This document shows, piece by piece, positions 29,403-37,772 of a stretch of 42,480 bases of DNA; position 1 is the first letter of the stretch; each line of letters opens with the position of its first letter. The notes beneath the pieces are model-generated. The model did no database searches, was not told the origin of the DNA, and worked only from the letters and a program-made list of their open reading frames with translations. The stretch comes from Spirochaetes bacterium ADurb.Bin133 (GTDB taxonomy: Bacteria > Spirochaetota > GWE2-31-10 > MWDO01). The stretch covers positions 1 through 42,480 of the forward strand of contig MWDO01000023.1 in NCBI GenBank assembly GCA_002070605.1, in the 5' to 3' direction. A program made the translations under genes and the position numbers.

Positions 29403-30728
29403 ATGGCAAATGCTTTTGTAAATATTTTTAAAATAAAAGAGTTGAGAAATAAAATTCTTTTTACAATAGGAATACTTATTGTATATCGAATTGGCGCTCA
29501 AATACCGGTTCCCGGGATAAACTTTACCGCTCTAAAGTTGTTTTTACAGTCGCAAAGCGGCGGCGGAAATCCTCTGTTTGAATATTTTAACTTTTTTGCC
29601 GGCGGCGCGTTTGATAATATGTCGATTTTCGCTTTGGGGATAATGCCGTATATTACTACTTCAATTATAATGCAGCTTTTATTGATGATTATGCCTTCGT
29701 TGAAGAGATTGTCGGAAGAAGACGGCGGAAGAAAAAAAATTAACCAGTTTATTAGATTGGGCACTTTGCCGGTATGTATTTTACAAAGTTTTTTAACGAT
29801 AAATTTTATAAATTCCTTGCCGGAAGAAGTTGTCGTTATGTCTCCAAAAATACTTTTTTATATTTCAACCGTCGTTATTACGACGACGGGAACGATTATA
29901 CTTATGTGGCTAGGCGAACAGATTTCTCAAAAAGGTATCGGAAACGGTATCTCTTTGATAATATTTGCCGGTATAGTGGCGCGAGTTCCCGGAGCTATCA
30001 AGCAACTATTTGATAAAGTTCAGAGAGGAGAACTCGATATTCCCGTCGTTTTGGCTATCCTTATTATGTTTATCTTTGTAATCGCTTTAGTAATTTACGA
30101 ACAACAGGGACAGAGGAAGATTCCGGTTAATTACGCAAAGAGAATAGTCGGTAGAAAGGTTTACGGGGGCGCTCCAAACACCTATTTACCTTTAAAGATT
30201 AATCCCTCGGGCGTTATTCCGATTATATTTGCGAACTCCTTACTAATAGCGCCTTCAACTTTGTCTTCTCTGTTTGCCGGAGTGGGTTGGATAGAGGCTA
30301 TTGGAAGAGCTATGACGCCGGGCAGCGTGGTATATATGATCGTTTATTCTTTATTAATTATATTTTTTGCGTACTTTTATACTCAAGTTACGCTTAATCC
30401 AAAAGAGATAGCGAAAAATATAAGAGAAAACGGGGGATCTATTCCCGGAGTACCGGTTAATAAAGTTGAAGAGTATTTAACTAAGATATTAAATAGAATA
30501 GTTTTACCTGGATCGATTTTTCTGGCTTTCATTGCGATTATTCCTACTATAATAGTCGCTTTGATACCGGAATTTCCGGCTAGTTTTGCTTATCTGTTAG
30601 GAGGCACTTCCTTGATAATTATCGTCGGAGTAGACCTTGACACGATGAGTCAAATTGAAAGTCACTTAAAAATGCATCATCAGGATGGTTTGGTAAAAAA
30701 AGGTAGAATTAGATCAAGAAATATTTAA
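29403..30728 (+). CDS. secY: Preprotein translocase subunit SecY
   Basis: The 441-residue inner-membrane channel protein should have ten membrane spans. Signatures include RIGAQIPVPGIN in the first periplasmic/plug part and GIGNGISLIIFAGI mid-protein, and the C-terminal loop has YLTKILNRIVLPG. It forms the SecYEG pore with SecE (encoded at 4701). The ATG at 29403 is 8 nt after AGGA; the GTG at 29400 is a weaker choice. adk, map and infA, often found after secY, are absent, and rpmJ follows directly. Confidence 0.97.
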   Translation: MANAFVNIFKIKELRNKILFTIGILIVYRIGAQIPVPGINFTALKLFLQSQSGGGNPLFEYFNFFAGGAFDNMSIFALGIMPYITTSIIMQLLLMIMPSLKRLSEEDGGRKKINQFIRLGTLPVCILQSFLTINFINSLPEEVVVMSPKILFYISTVVITTTGTIILMWLGEQISQKGIGNGISLIIFAGIVARVPGAIKQLFDKVQRGELDIPVVLAILIMFIFVIALVIYEQQGQRKIPVNYAKRIVGRKVYGGAPNTYLPLKINPSGVIPIIFANSLLIAPSTLSSLFAGVGWIEAIGRAMTPGSVVYMIVYSLLIIFFAYFYTQVTLNPKEIAKNIRENGGSIPGVPVNKVEEYLTKILNRIVLPGSIFLAFIAIIPTIIVALIPEFPASFAYLLGGTSLIIIVGVDLDTMSQIESHLKMHHQDGLVKKGRIRSRNI

Positions 30729-30758
30729 TTGCTGAAGAGGTAAAGAAAGGGGTTAGTT

Positions 30759-30872
30759 ATGAAAGTTAGGGCGAGCGTTAAGCCTATATGCGATAAATGT
30801 CGCGTAATAAAAAGAAAAGGCGTTATTAGAGTAATATGCGAAAATCCAAGACACAAACAAAGACAAAAATAA
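30759..30872 (+). CDS. rpmJ: 50S ribosomal protein L36, zinc-binding type
   Basis: A 37-residue ORF reading [17 protein letters not shown], then [10 protein letters not shown]. The zinc ligands C11, C14, C27 and H32 are all present, making it the zinc form of L36. It lies directly before rpsM as in most bacteria. AAAGGGG precedes the ATG. Confidence 0.96.
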   Translation: MKVRASVKPICDKCRVIKRKGVIRVICENPRHKQRQK

Positions 30873-30887
30873 AAGGAGATTTTATAT

Positions 30888-31253
30888 ATGGCGAGAATTG
30901 CCGGTATTGATTTACCAAATAAACCTATAGAGATATCGTTAACTTATATTTATGGAATAGGAAGGTCTCTGGCGCTTGAAATATGCGCAAAAGCAAAAGT
31001 AAAACTTGGAACCAGAGCGAACGATCTTACCGAGTCCGAGATTAACGAATTAAGAAAAGTTATCGAAAACGAATATAACGTCGAAGGTAGACTTCGAACA
31101 ATCGTTAATATGAACATAAAAAGATTAATGGATATTGGTTCGTACCGAGGACTAAGACACAGGAAAGGGCTTCCGGTTCGAGGACAAAGAACTAAAACTA
31201 ACTCAAGAACGAGGAAAGGTAAAAAAAGAACTGTTGCCGGAAAGAAGAAATAG
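30888..31253 (+). CDS. rpsM: 30S ribosomal protein S13
   Basis: The 121-residue S13 starts [21 protein letters not shown] and has the [19 protein letters not shown] segment with the basic C-terminal tail that reaches the P-site tRNA. It forms bridges to L5. AAAGGAGA precedes the ATG. First member of the alpha cluster after rpmJ. Confidence 0.97.
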   Translation: MARIAGIDLPNKPIEISLTYIYGIGRSLALEICAKAKVKLGTRANDLTESEINELRKVIENEYNVEGRLRTIVNMNIKRLMDIGSYRGLRHRKGLPVRGQRTKTNSRTRKGKKRTVAGKKK

Positions 31254-31299
31254 TAAAAACATAAAACTTTAATTGTGATTTTATAAAAGGAGAATAAAT

Positions 31300-31698
31300 T
31301 TGAGCGCGAAAACAGTAGTAAAGAGCAAGAAAAAAGAAAAAAAGGTAGTAGGATACGGAAGAGTTTACATACAGGCTTCCTTTAACAATACAATAGTAAC
31401 GGTAACCGATCAAAAGGGAAACGTTCTTTCATGGGCTTCCTCGGGCGCGTTGGCGGGATTTAGAGGCGCAAAGAAAGCGACCCCATTCGCCGCCCAATTA
31501 GTAACGGAGAAAGCCGCTGCTAAAGCTAGAGATAATTATGGATTAAAAGAGGTTGAAGTATACGTTAAAGGACCGGGAGTGGGTAGAGAGTCTGCAATAA
31601 GAACGCTAGATAATCTGGGTTTGAAAGTTTCTATTATTAAGGACATTACCCCGGTGCCGCATAACGGCTGTAGAGCGAAGAAGAGAAGAAGAGTTTAG
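31300..31698 (+). CDS. rpsK: 30S ribosomal protein S11
   Basis: The 132-residue S11 contains [35 protein letters not shown] and the C-terminal [18 protein letters not shown]. It lies on the 30S platform near the mRNA exit. The start is TTG at 31300, preceded by a strong AAAGGAGA; no ATG exists before the conserved core, so the rare start is well supported. Confidence 0.95.
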   Translation: MSAKTVVKSKKKEKKVVGYGRVYIQASFNNTIVTVTDQKGNVLSWASSGALAGFRGAKKATPFAAQLVTEKAAAKARDNYGLKEVEVYVKGPGVGRESAIRTLDNLGLKVSIIKDITPVPHNGCRAKKRRRV

Positions 31699-31709
31699 GA
31701 GAATAGAAG

Positions 31710-32360
31710 ATGGCTAGATATTTACAAGCAAAATGCAGAAGATGTAGAGCGGAAAATCAAAAGTTGTTTTTAAAAGGCGAAAGGTGCTCTACCGTTAAAT
31801 GTCCGATAGATAAGAAGGATAGTTTGCTGAGAAAAGGACCTCCCGGGAAAGCGACCGGTTTTAGAATGAAAAAAATGTCTGTTTTTGGAATTCAACTTAA
31901 AGAGAAACAAAAAGTTAAGCAGATGTACGGCGTTTTGGAGAGACAGTTTAGAAGATATTTTCGTCTTGCAAACGCTCAAAAAGGCGTAACTGGCGATAAT
32001 TTAGTTAGAATATTGGAGTCAAGGCTCGATAATATCGTTTATAGGATGCATTTTGCGACTTCTAGAAGTCAAGCAAGGCAGATAATATTGCACGGACACA
32101 TCAATGTAAACGGTAGAAAAGTAGATATACCTTCATATAACGTAAAAGAGGGCGACGTTATATCCGTAAAAGAAAGAAGCAAAAAATCTGTCGTTATACT
32201 GGACGCTTTGAAATTGATAAATTCTCAGGGAGTAGTTCCTTGGTTAGAGGTGGATATTGATAATGGTAAAGGCGTAGTTAAACAATTACCAAGAAGAAGC
32301 GAAGTACTGGACCTTGCAAATATTAACGAGCAATTGATAGTTGAGTTGTATTCAAAGTAA
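31710..32360 (+). CDS. rpsD: 30S ribosomal protein S4, zinc-binding type
   Basis: The 216-residue S4 has an N-terminal zinc site with C9, C12, C26 and C31 and an S4 RNA-binding domain (RLDNIVYRMHFATSRSQARQ, HGHINVNGRKVDIPSY). It nucleates 16S 5'-domain assembly and, in other bacteria, represses the alpha operon. It lies between rpsK and rpoA, the ancestral order. Confidence 0.97.
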   Translation: MARYLQAKCRRCRAENQKLFLKGERCSTVKCPIDKKDSLLRKGPPGKATGFRMKKMSVFGIQLKEKQKVKQMYGVLERQFRRYFRLANAQKGVTGDNLVRILESRLDNIVYRMHFATSRSQARQIILHGHINVNGRKVDIPSYNVKEGDVISVKERSKKSVVILDALKLINSQGVVPWLEVDIDNGKGVVKQLPRRSEVLDLANINEQLIVELYSK

Positions 32361-32383
32361 AATAATGTTGTTAGGAGTATATA

Positions 32384-33409
32384 GTGAATTCAAGGGCATT
32401 AGTAAAAGGATTTAAAAAACCGAAAGGGATAAGTTACGAAAAAGAAGAGGAGACTCCTAATTATGGAAGATTTATAATTTATCCGTTTGAAAGAGGTTTT
32501 GGACATACTATAGGCAATACTTTTAGGAGAGTGTTGTTGTCAAGTATCCCGGGATACGCTATATCGGCCATCGTGATAAAAACAAAGTCCGAGGGGGGCG
32601 AATTTAAAGCTCTATCTTCAGTTTTTGAACCGATTCCGGAAGTTCTTGAAGAGACGCACGAAGTAATTAGTAATCTGAAAAACGTTAAGTTGAAATTAAT
32701 CGACGAACTGGAATCCAAAACAATTAAGATTGAAAAGAAAGGAAATTATTCTTTAAAGGCGGCCGATTTGGAAGTCGACGACACTATCGAAGTGTTTAAT
32801 AAAGACTTACATCTATTGACTTTAAGCGAAAATGGAGATATTGAGATCGAACTTCAGATTGATCTTGGAAGGGGTTATATCGACGCGGAGAGACAAGAAG
32901 AGTATGTTGAAAATATCGAAACGATTCCTATCGACGCAATGTTTAGCCCCATAGAAAAAGTGAAATATGAAGTTACGAATACAAGAGTAGGACAAAGAAA
33001 CGATTACGATAAGTTGACGTTTGAAGTTTGGACTAACGGTTCGATAAAGCCGGAAGACGCTATGGCCGGGGCGGCGAAAATATTAAAAGACCACTTGCAG
33101 ATATTTATTAATTTTGAAGAGGAAGACGAAGTCGAAGAGATGGAGCAAAACAAAGAGGACGACGAACTTAAGGCTCTATTAGAGACTCCCGTCGACGAGT
33201 TGGAGTTATCGGTAAGAGCTTCTAATTGCTTGAGAACGGTAAATATCAGAACTATCGGCGATCTGGTTTCTAAGTCGGAAGAATATATTTCTAAGATAAG
33301 ACACTTTGGTAAAAAATCTCTATTAGAGATAAAGGAAAAACTTGCTAAGCATAAGTTATCTTTTGGTATGGAAGATGTTGTAGCCAAAGTTTTTAATAAA
33401 AAGAAATAA
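32384..33409 (+). CDS. rpoA: DNA-directed RNA polymerase subunit alpha
   Basis: The 341-residue alpha subunit has an N-terminal dimerisation domain (FERGFGHTIGNTFRRVLLSS) that assembles beta and beta-prime, an acidic linker (about 242-262), and a C-terminal domain with PVDELELSVRASNCL that contacts UP elements and activators; Arg278 corresponds to the DNA-binding R265 of E. coli. It starts with GTG at 32384 after TTAGGAG. Confidence 0.97.
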   Translation: MNSRALVKGFKKPKGISYEKEEETPNYGRFIIYPFERGFGHTIGNTFRRVLLSSIPGYAISAIVIKTKSEGGEFKALSSVFEPIPEVLEETHEVISNLKNVKLKLIDELESKTIKIEKKGNYSLKAADLEVDDTIEVFNKDLHLLTLSENGDIEIELQIDLGRGYIDAERQEEYVENIETIPIDAMFSPIEKVKYEVTNTRVGQRNDYDKLTFEVWTNGSIKPEDAMAGAAKILKDHLQIFINFEEEDEVEEMEQNKEDDELKALLETPVDELELSVRASNCLRTVNIRTIGDLVSKSEEYISKIRHFGKKSLLEIKEKLAKHKLSFGMEDVVAKVFNKKK

Positions 33410-33422
33410 GAGAGGGATACAA

Positions 33423-34268
33423 ATGAATCATATAAAATCTTTTAGTTCCTTAAATAGGACTAAAGCCCATAGAAAGGCTCTATATAGAAATATGACGACT
33501 TCGCTTTTAAAATATGGGAAAATTGAAACGACTGTAGTAAAAGCAAAAGAGCTTAAGAAATTTGCGGAAAAAATATTAACCAGAGCGAGAGTAAAAAATC
33601 TTCATAATATCAGACTAATAAGCAAAGTAATTCAGGAAAAAGATATTTTAAAAAAACTTTTTGACGAAATTGCTCCCAGATATGTCGGCAGGAACGGCGG
33701 ATACACGAGAATTATTAAGTTAAAAAAGAGAAAGGGCGACGGAGCCGATATGGCTTATATCGAACTGTTAACCGACGAGATACAAACGACAAAGAGAAAG
33801 AAGAGAAAAGATACGGGCGTCGGCAAATCGGTAAAATCGGATAAATCTGCGGATGTGAAAGATACGCAAAAGAGCGAAAGCGCCGTTAAATTAACGTCGC
33901 CTCAGTTTCAAATAAGCTCAAAAAATGATGAGGAATTTAAATATGAATTGAAAGACGCCGATAACAATACGTTGATCTCATGCGACGTTCAAAAAGATAA
34001 AACTGCCGTAACGGGATTGATCGAGTCTGTTAAAAAGTATGGCGCGGATGCAAAAACCGTTAATTTAGATAGCGACGAAGAGGTTAACGTAACCGGCGCT
34101 AAATACGAAATATATTCGGATAAAGACGGCGGCGTTAAATATAGATTGAAGTCGGAGAGCGGCGAGATAATAGCGGTTAGCTCGGTTTACAAAACTACGG
34201 AAGATTGCGTTCAAGCCATAGAAAAACTAAAGAGTATCGTAAAAACTGCGGAAGTTAATGAAAAATAG
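33423..34268 (+). CDS. rplQ: 50S ribosomal protein L17 fused to two DUF1508 (YegP-like) repeats
   Basis: Residues 1 to about 118 are a complete L17 core (LNRTKAHRKALYRNMTTSL, RNGGYTRIIKLKKRKGD, AYIELL). After a Lys/Asp-rich linker (about 120-156) come two similar units, about 159-213 and 226-275. The second reads YEIYSDKDGGVKYRLKSESG, then EIIAVSSVYKTTEDCVQAIE, a close match in pattern to DUF1508/YegP domains (a strand pair plus helix with an E-I-I-A-x-S core). The first (EFKYELKDADNN) is more diverged. Total 281 residues against roughly 115-180 in usual bacterial L17 proteins. The reading frame is continuous. The tail would sit on the 50S surface near the tunnel exit; its function is unknown. 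Confidence 0.9.
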   Translation: MNHIKSFSSLNRTKAHRKALYRNMTTSLLKYGKIETTVVKAKELKKFAEKILTRARVKNLHNIRLISKVIQEKDILKKLFDEIAPRYVGRNGGYTRIIKLKKRKGDGADMAYIELLTDEIQTTKRKKRKDTGVGKSVKSDKSADVKDTQKSESAVKLTSPQFQISSKNDEEFKYELKDADNNTLISCDVQKDKTAVTGLIESVKKYGADAKTVNLDSDEEVNVTGAKYEIYSDKDGGVKYRLKSESGEIIAVSSVYKTTEDCVQAIEKLKSIVKTAEVNEK

Positions 34269-34273
34269 ATAAA

Positions 34274-34903
34274 ATGCAAAGCAAAAGAAAAATGCTTCCA
34301 TCAAAAGGGAAGCATTTTTTATTTTTAACGTCGTCGATTATACATCTTATTATTATTGCGTCGATTATATTTATAAAAGAGCTAAGTTTTATTGTCGTTT
34401 ACGAGTTTATCTTTTATTTGGCTTTTAAAAATTTCAATGCTAAGCAATTTTTAAGAATACTTATAATTTTTTTCATTATTTTTATTTTAAATATTTTTGG
34501 CGCGGACGGTAAAATTATAAAAGAGTTTTGCGGATTTTATATAACGGATAAAGGCGTTCTCAACGGATTAGTAAGAATATCCGCCCTTTTTTCAACGGCG
34601 TTTTTTACGGTAAACATATTAAAGGAGAATAAAGCGCTGTTTTTTTCAAGTCTTAAAAATGAAAAAATTGCGTTGTCAATATCGTATTTTTATTATTTTT
34701 TTGAGCTGATACAAAATAAGTTTAGTATAAAATTGTTTTATCGGAAAATACTAAAATCTCTTCAATCGAAATATTATTCTCAATCTAATACTATATACGA
34801 AGTAAAAATTAAAACAAAATATTTTATATACAACGGCTTAATCAGCGCTATCGGCGTTGCGCTATTAATTTATAAAATAGTTATCGATATACGCAGCCGT
34901 TAA
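34274..34903 (+). CDS. Small multi-span membrane protein, possibly EcfT/CbiQ-like
   Basis: The ORF encodes 209 residues with likely membrane spans near 14-34, 36-51, 59-76, 97-115 and 184-204. The segment TDKGVLNGLVRISALFSTAFF loosely recalls the G-x-x-x-G-x-x-x-x-x-R pattern in T components of energy-coupling-factor transporters, but no ATPase or substrate-binding gene is near, and the match is weak. Its first codons (ATG at 34274, alternative at 34292) overlap the rplQ terminator hairpin, so its expression by read-through would be low. Its end overlaps the opposite-strand DUF115 gene by 39 bp. It is probably real given its consistent membrane character, but this is not certain. Confidence 0.55.
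   Translation: MQSKRKMLPSKGKHFLFLTSSIIHLIIIASIIFIKELSFIVVYEFIFYLAFKNFNAKQFLRILIIFFIIFILNIFGADGKIIKEFCGFYITDKGVLNGLVRISALFSTAFFTVNILKENKALFFSSLKNEKIALSISYFYYFFELIQNKFSIKLFYRKILKSLQSKYYSQSNTIYEVKIKTKYFIYNGLISAIGVALLIYKIVIDIRSR
34288..34326 (+). terminator. Terminator after rplQ, inside the next ORF; possibly bidirectional
   Basis: AAAAATGCTTCC (34288-34299) pairs perfectly with GGAAGCATTTTT (34308-34319) around an 8-base loop, followed by TTATTTTT-like bases. It begins 20 bases after the rplQ stop. On the minus strand the same stem is followed by TTTTTCTTTT, so it could also end the leftward DUF115 operon. Both candidate starts of the membrane-protein ORF lie at or just before this stem. Confidence 0.87.
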
Positions 34904-36349
34904 ATCTTGTATGTCAGTTTTAATATTCTTAGAAAGAATAAGAGGCAACATAGGGGTTATGTCTCTATTTATAAAATCATTTATTATATTTTTAAAATAT
35001 ATTTTCTCTATTTGACGGAATCTAAAAGGCAATATCTTCGCGTTAACGCTGTTTTTAGATAACAACTCTTCTCCGGAGATAAAAACAAAGTTTGTAAAAG
35101 GCGAAGCGGAAATGGTAAAAACTTTTTTAGAAATACGATATTCTGAAAAAGATTGTAAATAAGAATTTGTTTTCCAGTTATTTTTTTCTATAGTTGAAGC
35201 GTTTTTATACAATATTTTTGAATATAAGAGATCGGGGGATTTTATAAAATCTTGAGCGGTAATAAAAATATCGTTTAAGTAAGAGTTTTTTGAATACAAA
35301 TAATCGTCAAAAATCGCATAGTCTATGCCGACGGTAACAATATCAAATTCTTCAAAATATTTAGTAAAAAATTCGACGATCGCCATACCTATGTTGCGGG
35401 ATTGCGAAGATAAACTATATGTTTTCCACCCGGCTTTTTCAAAAATATTTTTGAAAGGGTGATCTGAAAAGAGTAAAGTATGCGTAAACGGAGCGCTAAG
35501 ATAAATCGGCGACGTAAAGCAAGAAAATACTCTAATTTTTGATTTTCTAAGAAAATGCATATTTGTAAAATTCTGACAATCAAAAGAGAAAATTGAGTCG
35601 GGAATTATCTTGTTTTTTAGCAAAATCAAAGCGGAAGTATCGGTTGCCGCTATATAAAACCTATCTCTAAAATCTCTTATAAAATCAAGATTTTGATCTA
35701 AAGAGTATCCGGCTCCGGTTATTAAAATAGTTTTATCCGAGATAGCAAGATCGTCAAAATTAAAGTAATTATCGTAGTATTTAACGACGTTTTTCATAAT
35801 ATTGCGGTGCCACAAATAACCAAATTTTTGTATTGTGTTTTTTTCAACAAGATAGTTATTAAAAACATCCGCTATAAGCCGCTTTATTCGAGCTATATCT
35901 TTGGTAAAATTATTATTAAAATATTGAGCCGATATAACGTTTATATGAGATTTATACTCGGTATGTATAACATTGGAAATTTCGGAAATATCTATTAAAA
36001 AAAGATTGTCCGTAAAATATAACGACAGATCGACGTTAGACAAAATGTTTTTGATCAAAGGATAGTTAAAAACTATCGAATACAATTTTGTCGTTTTTGA
36101 AATATTAAAGAGATGATATCCCGCTCCAAAACCTATATCGAAGGTTAGATACGAATCGGCAAGTTGAACGTTTTTTAATTGCTCGGACTCTTTAAAAGGA
36201 TAATATGAAGAGCATAGAGATACGTTATTAAAAAAAGGGACTTTGACTCCGTCTTTTGAAAGTTTATAAAACACGTCGACGTTTTCTGCGTTTTGTAGAA
36301 GATTAAATAGTTTTTTTGAAACATATCTGACGTTATTTGCTAAAATCAA
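34865..36349 (-). CDS. DUF115 (MptE/Maf-like) protein, last gene of the leftward operon
   Basis: The 494-residue protein has a Rossmann-like N-terminal segment DIGFGAGYHL (71-80) and a central DUF115 domain with TGAGYSLDQNLDFI (211-224), a DTSALILL helix and PDSIFSFD (250-257). DUF115 proteins include archaeal 6-hydroxymethylpterin diphosphokinase MptE and bacterial Maf flagellin glycosyltransferases; the length and N-terminal region fit the Maf group better. The start is TTG at 36349, overlapping the preceding gene by 17 bp with AAGAG upstream, so it is translationally coupled. It may transfer a nonulosonic acid or other sugar to flagellin or a surface protein; that is inference. No ATG lies near the N-terminus. 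Confidence 0.78.
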   Translation of the reverse strand: MILANNVRYVSKKLFNLLQNAENVDVFYKLSKDGVKVPFFNNVSLCSSYYPFKESEQLKNVQLADSYLTFDIGFGAGYHLFNISKTTKLYSIVFNYPLIKNILSNVDLSLYFTDNLFLIDISEISNVIHTEYKSHINVISAQYFNNNFTKDIARIKRLIADVFNNYLVEKNTIQKFGYLWHRNIMKNVVKYYDNYFNFDDLAISDKTILITGAGYSLDQNLDFIRDFRDRFYIAATDTSALILLKNKIIPDSIFSFDCQNFTNMHFLRKSKIRVFSCFTSPIYLSAPFTHTLLFSDHPFKNIFEKAGWKTYSLSSQSRNIGMAIVEFFTKYFEEFDIVTVGIDYAIFDDYLYSKNSYLNDIFITAQDFIKSPDLLYSKILYKNASTIEKNNWKTNSYLQSFSEYRISKKVFTISASPFTNFVFISGEELLSKNSVNAKILPFRFRQIEKIYFKNIINDFINRDITPMLPLILSKNIKTDIQDLTAAYIDNYFIN

Positions 36350-37772
36350 TTGAAGCGCTCTTAATCTTTTTTAAAAATATTTTATGCATATCCGAATCGT
36401 CGGAATAGTATAAATAATCTTTTAACATATTTTTATCGTTATATAAAATACTATTTAGTTTAATTATTAATTCTTGATCGATAGTTTTTTGTTTTATTTC
36501 TAAAAGATCGCGTAGGTCGGATTTGTTTTCAAACAGATCAAAATACTCCGCGCCGACTTTTTTGATTTTATCGGACAAAGGGTTGTAACATTTGTTAGAA
36601 GTTAATATTTCAAGATCGTATTCTCTATCGATAAAGTGTTCGTAGTAAATTTTTAAAGAGATGTCGGCGTAAAAAGATTTATCCCCTACGGAGTAATAAA
36701 ATTTATCTTTTTGAGCGGAAATTCGCTTGAGATGAAAATCTATCGATTTGAAATAATCGGCTTGAGAGTAGTATTCTTTTTCAAAATAGCCTTCGTTGAT
36801 ATGACTTCTGTTTTTATAATATGAAAAATCAAGCCCGACGATTATGGAGGTATCAAAGCCTAGCTGAGGAAGAATGTTCAAAAGATTAAAAATTACGCTT
36901 CCTTCCGGAGGAGAGGAAACGGAGTTTGCGTCGTCAAAAATAAATTTATCCGGAAAATTTTGGTAGTTAAAAAAGATAAATTTATAGTTGTTTAATGAAA
37001 CTATCGTCGGTTGGATAGAAAGCGGGGCGATAGCTAAAATATTTTTTTTAAATTTCGCCATATGATAATACGAAGGATAACCCGGATCTGTAACTATCGC
37101 CAAATCCGGCGTAATCCCCGACGCCTCCAAAAAAGGGAGAGCCGAAGGGAGAGCGCATAGGTAAGCTTTTTTCATCGCGGATTTGATAAAATCAATATTA
37201 TCTATCAAACTATAGCCCGACGCGATAATTAACGCCGGGTTAGTCTTTTTAGCGGATTTGCATAGAATATTAAATTTATTATTAGCGTAAATATTTCTTA
37301 AAAAATTTCGCGTTTCGACAAATCCAAAATGCTTCTCAGTTTTATTAGAAAGCGTAATTTTATTCAAAAGATTTTTTATCTGTTTTAAATATTGTAAAAA
37401 AATCGGAGCGTTTGTCTCTATAAAAGGAAGCCAAATGAAAAGTTCTATTTGAACCGGATCGATATTGTTTTGTAAGATGCGCGCTTCAAGTTCGTTTAAC
37501 GAGCGGCATCTTAAAATTTTTGAAGAGTCCGAAGCGTCGTCAAAAATTATCGGCTCAAAGGATAGTATAGTTTGATACCCTTTTTTTAACAGGGCTGCGT
37601 TAACGAAGTCGGCGCCGCAAAACGTAAGCGCAAATTTACCGGATTTACGCTCAGATTTTTCAATAAAAAGCGCCGCTTCTTGGTAAGGATCGTAATTAGA
37701 ATATAAGTATTTATCGGCGAATTTGTACGTAATAAAACCTTTTCTACCGGTTACTTTTAGGTAGTCAGTCAT
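36333..37772 (-). CDS. DUF115 (MptE/Maf-like) protein, second paralogue
   Basis: The 479-residue protein has the same core as its neighbour: ALIIASGYSLIDNIDF (180-195), SALPFLEASGITPDLAIVTD (210-229), and a later conserved block with FDTSIIVGLDFSYYKNRSH. Here the second Gly of the nucleotide-loop motif is Ser (ASGYSL against GAGYSL). The two proteins are clearly diverged, so they probably act on different substrates or as a heteromer. It starts with ATG overlapping the preceding gene's stop by 8 bp (ATGACTGA), a strong sign of coupling. Confidence 0.78.
   Translation of the reverse strand: MTDYLKVTGRKGFITYKFADKYLYSNYDPYQEAALFIEKSERKSGKFALTFCGADFVNAALLKKGYQTILSFEPIIFDDASDSSKILRCRSLNELEARILQNNIDPVQIELFIWLPFIETNAPIFLQYLKQIKNLLNKITLSNKTEKHFGFVETRNFLRNIYANNKFNILCKSAKKTNPALIIASGYSLIDNIDFIKSAMKKAYLCALPSALPFLEASGITPDLAIVTDPGYPSYYHMAKFKKNILAIAPLSIQPTIVSLNNYKFIFFNYQNFPDKFIFDDANSVSSPPEGSVIFNLLNILPQLGFDTSIIVGLDFSYYKNRSHINEGYFEKEYYSQADYFKSIDFHLKRISAQKDKFYYSVGDKSFYADISLKIYYEHFIDREYDLEILTSNKCYNPLSDKIKKVGAEYFDLFENKSDLRDLLEIKQKTIDQELIIKLNSILYNDKNMLKDYLYYSDDSDMHKIFLKKIKSASIDFSK

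Noticed and set aside
29398-29403. ATG at 29398 just before secY
   Set aside because: It is followed at once by TGA in its frame; the secY start is at 29403.
29774-30013. 79-codon plus-strand frame within secY
   Set aside because: It lies in another frame wholly inside secY, with no ribosome site or recognisable motif.
37055-37065. CATATG inside the second DUF115 gene as another copy of the palindromic repeat
   Set aside because: Only the hexamer matches; the flanking GTCAA half-site and CCGACGG block are absent.
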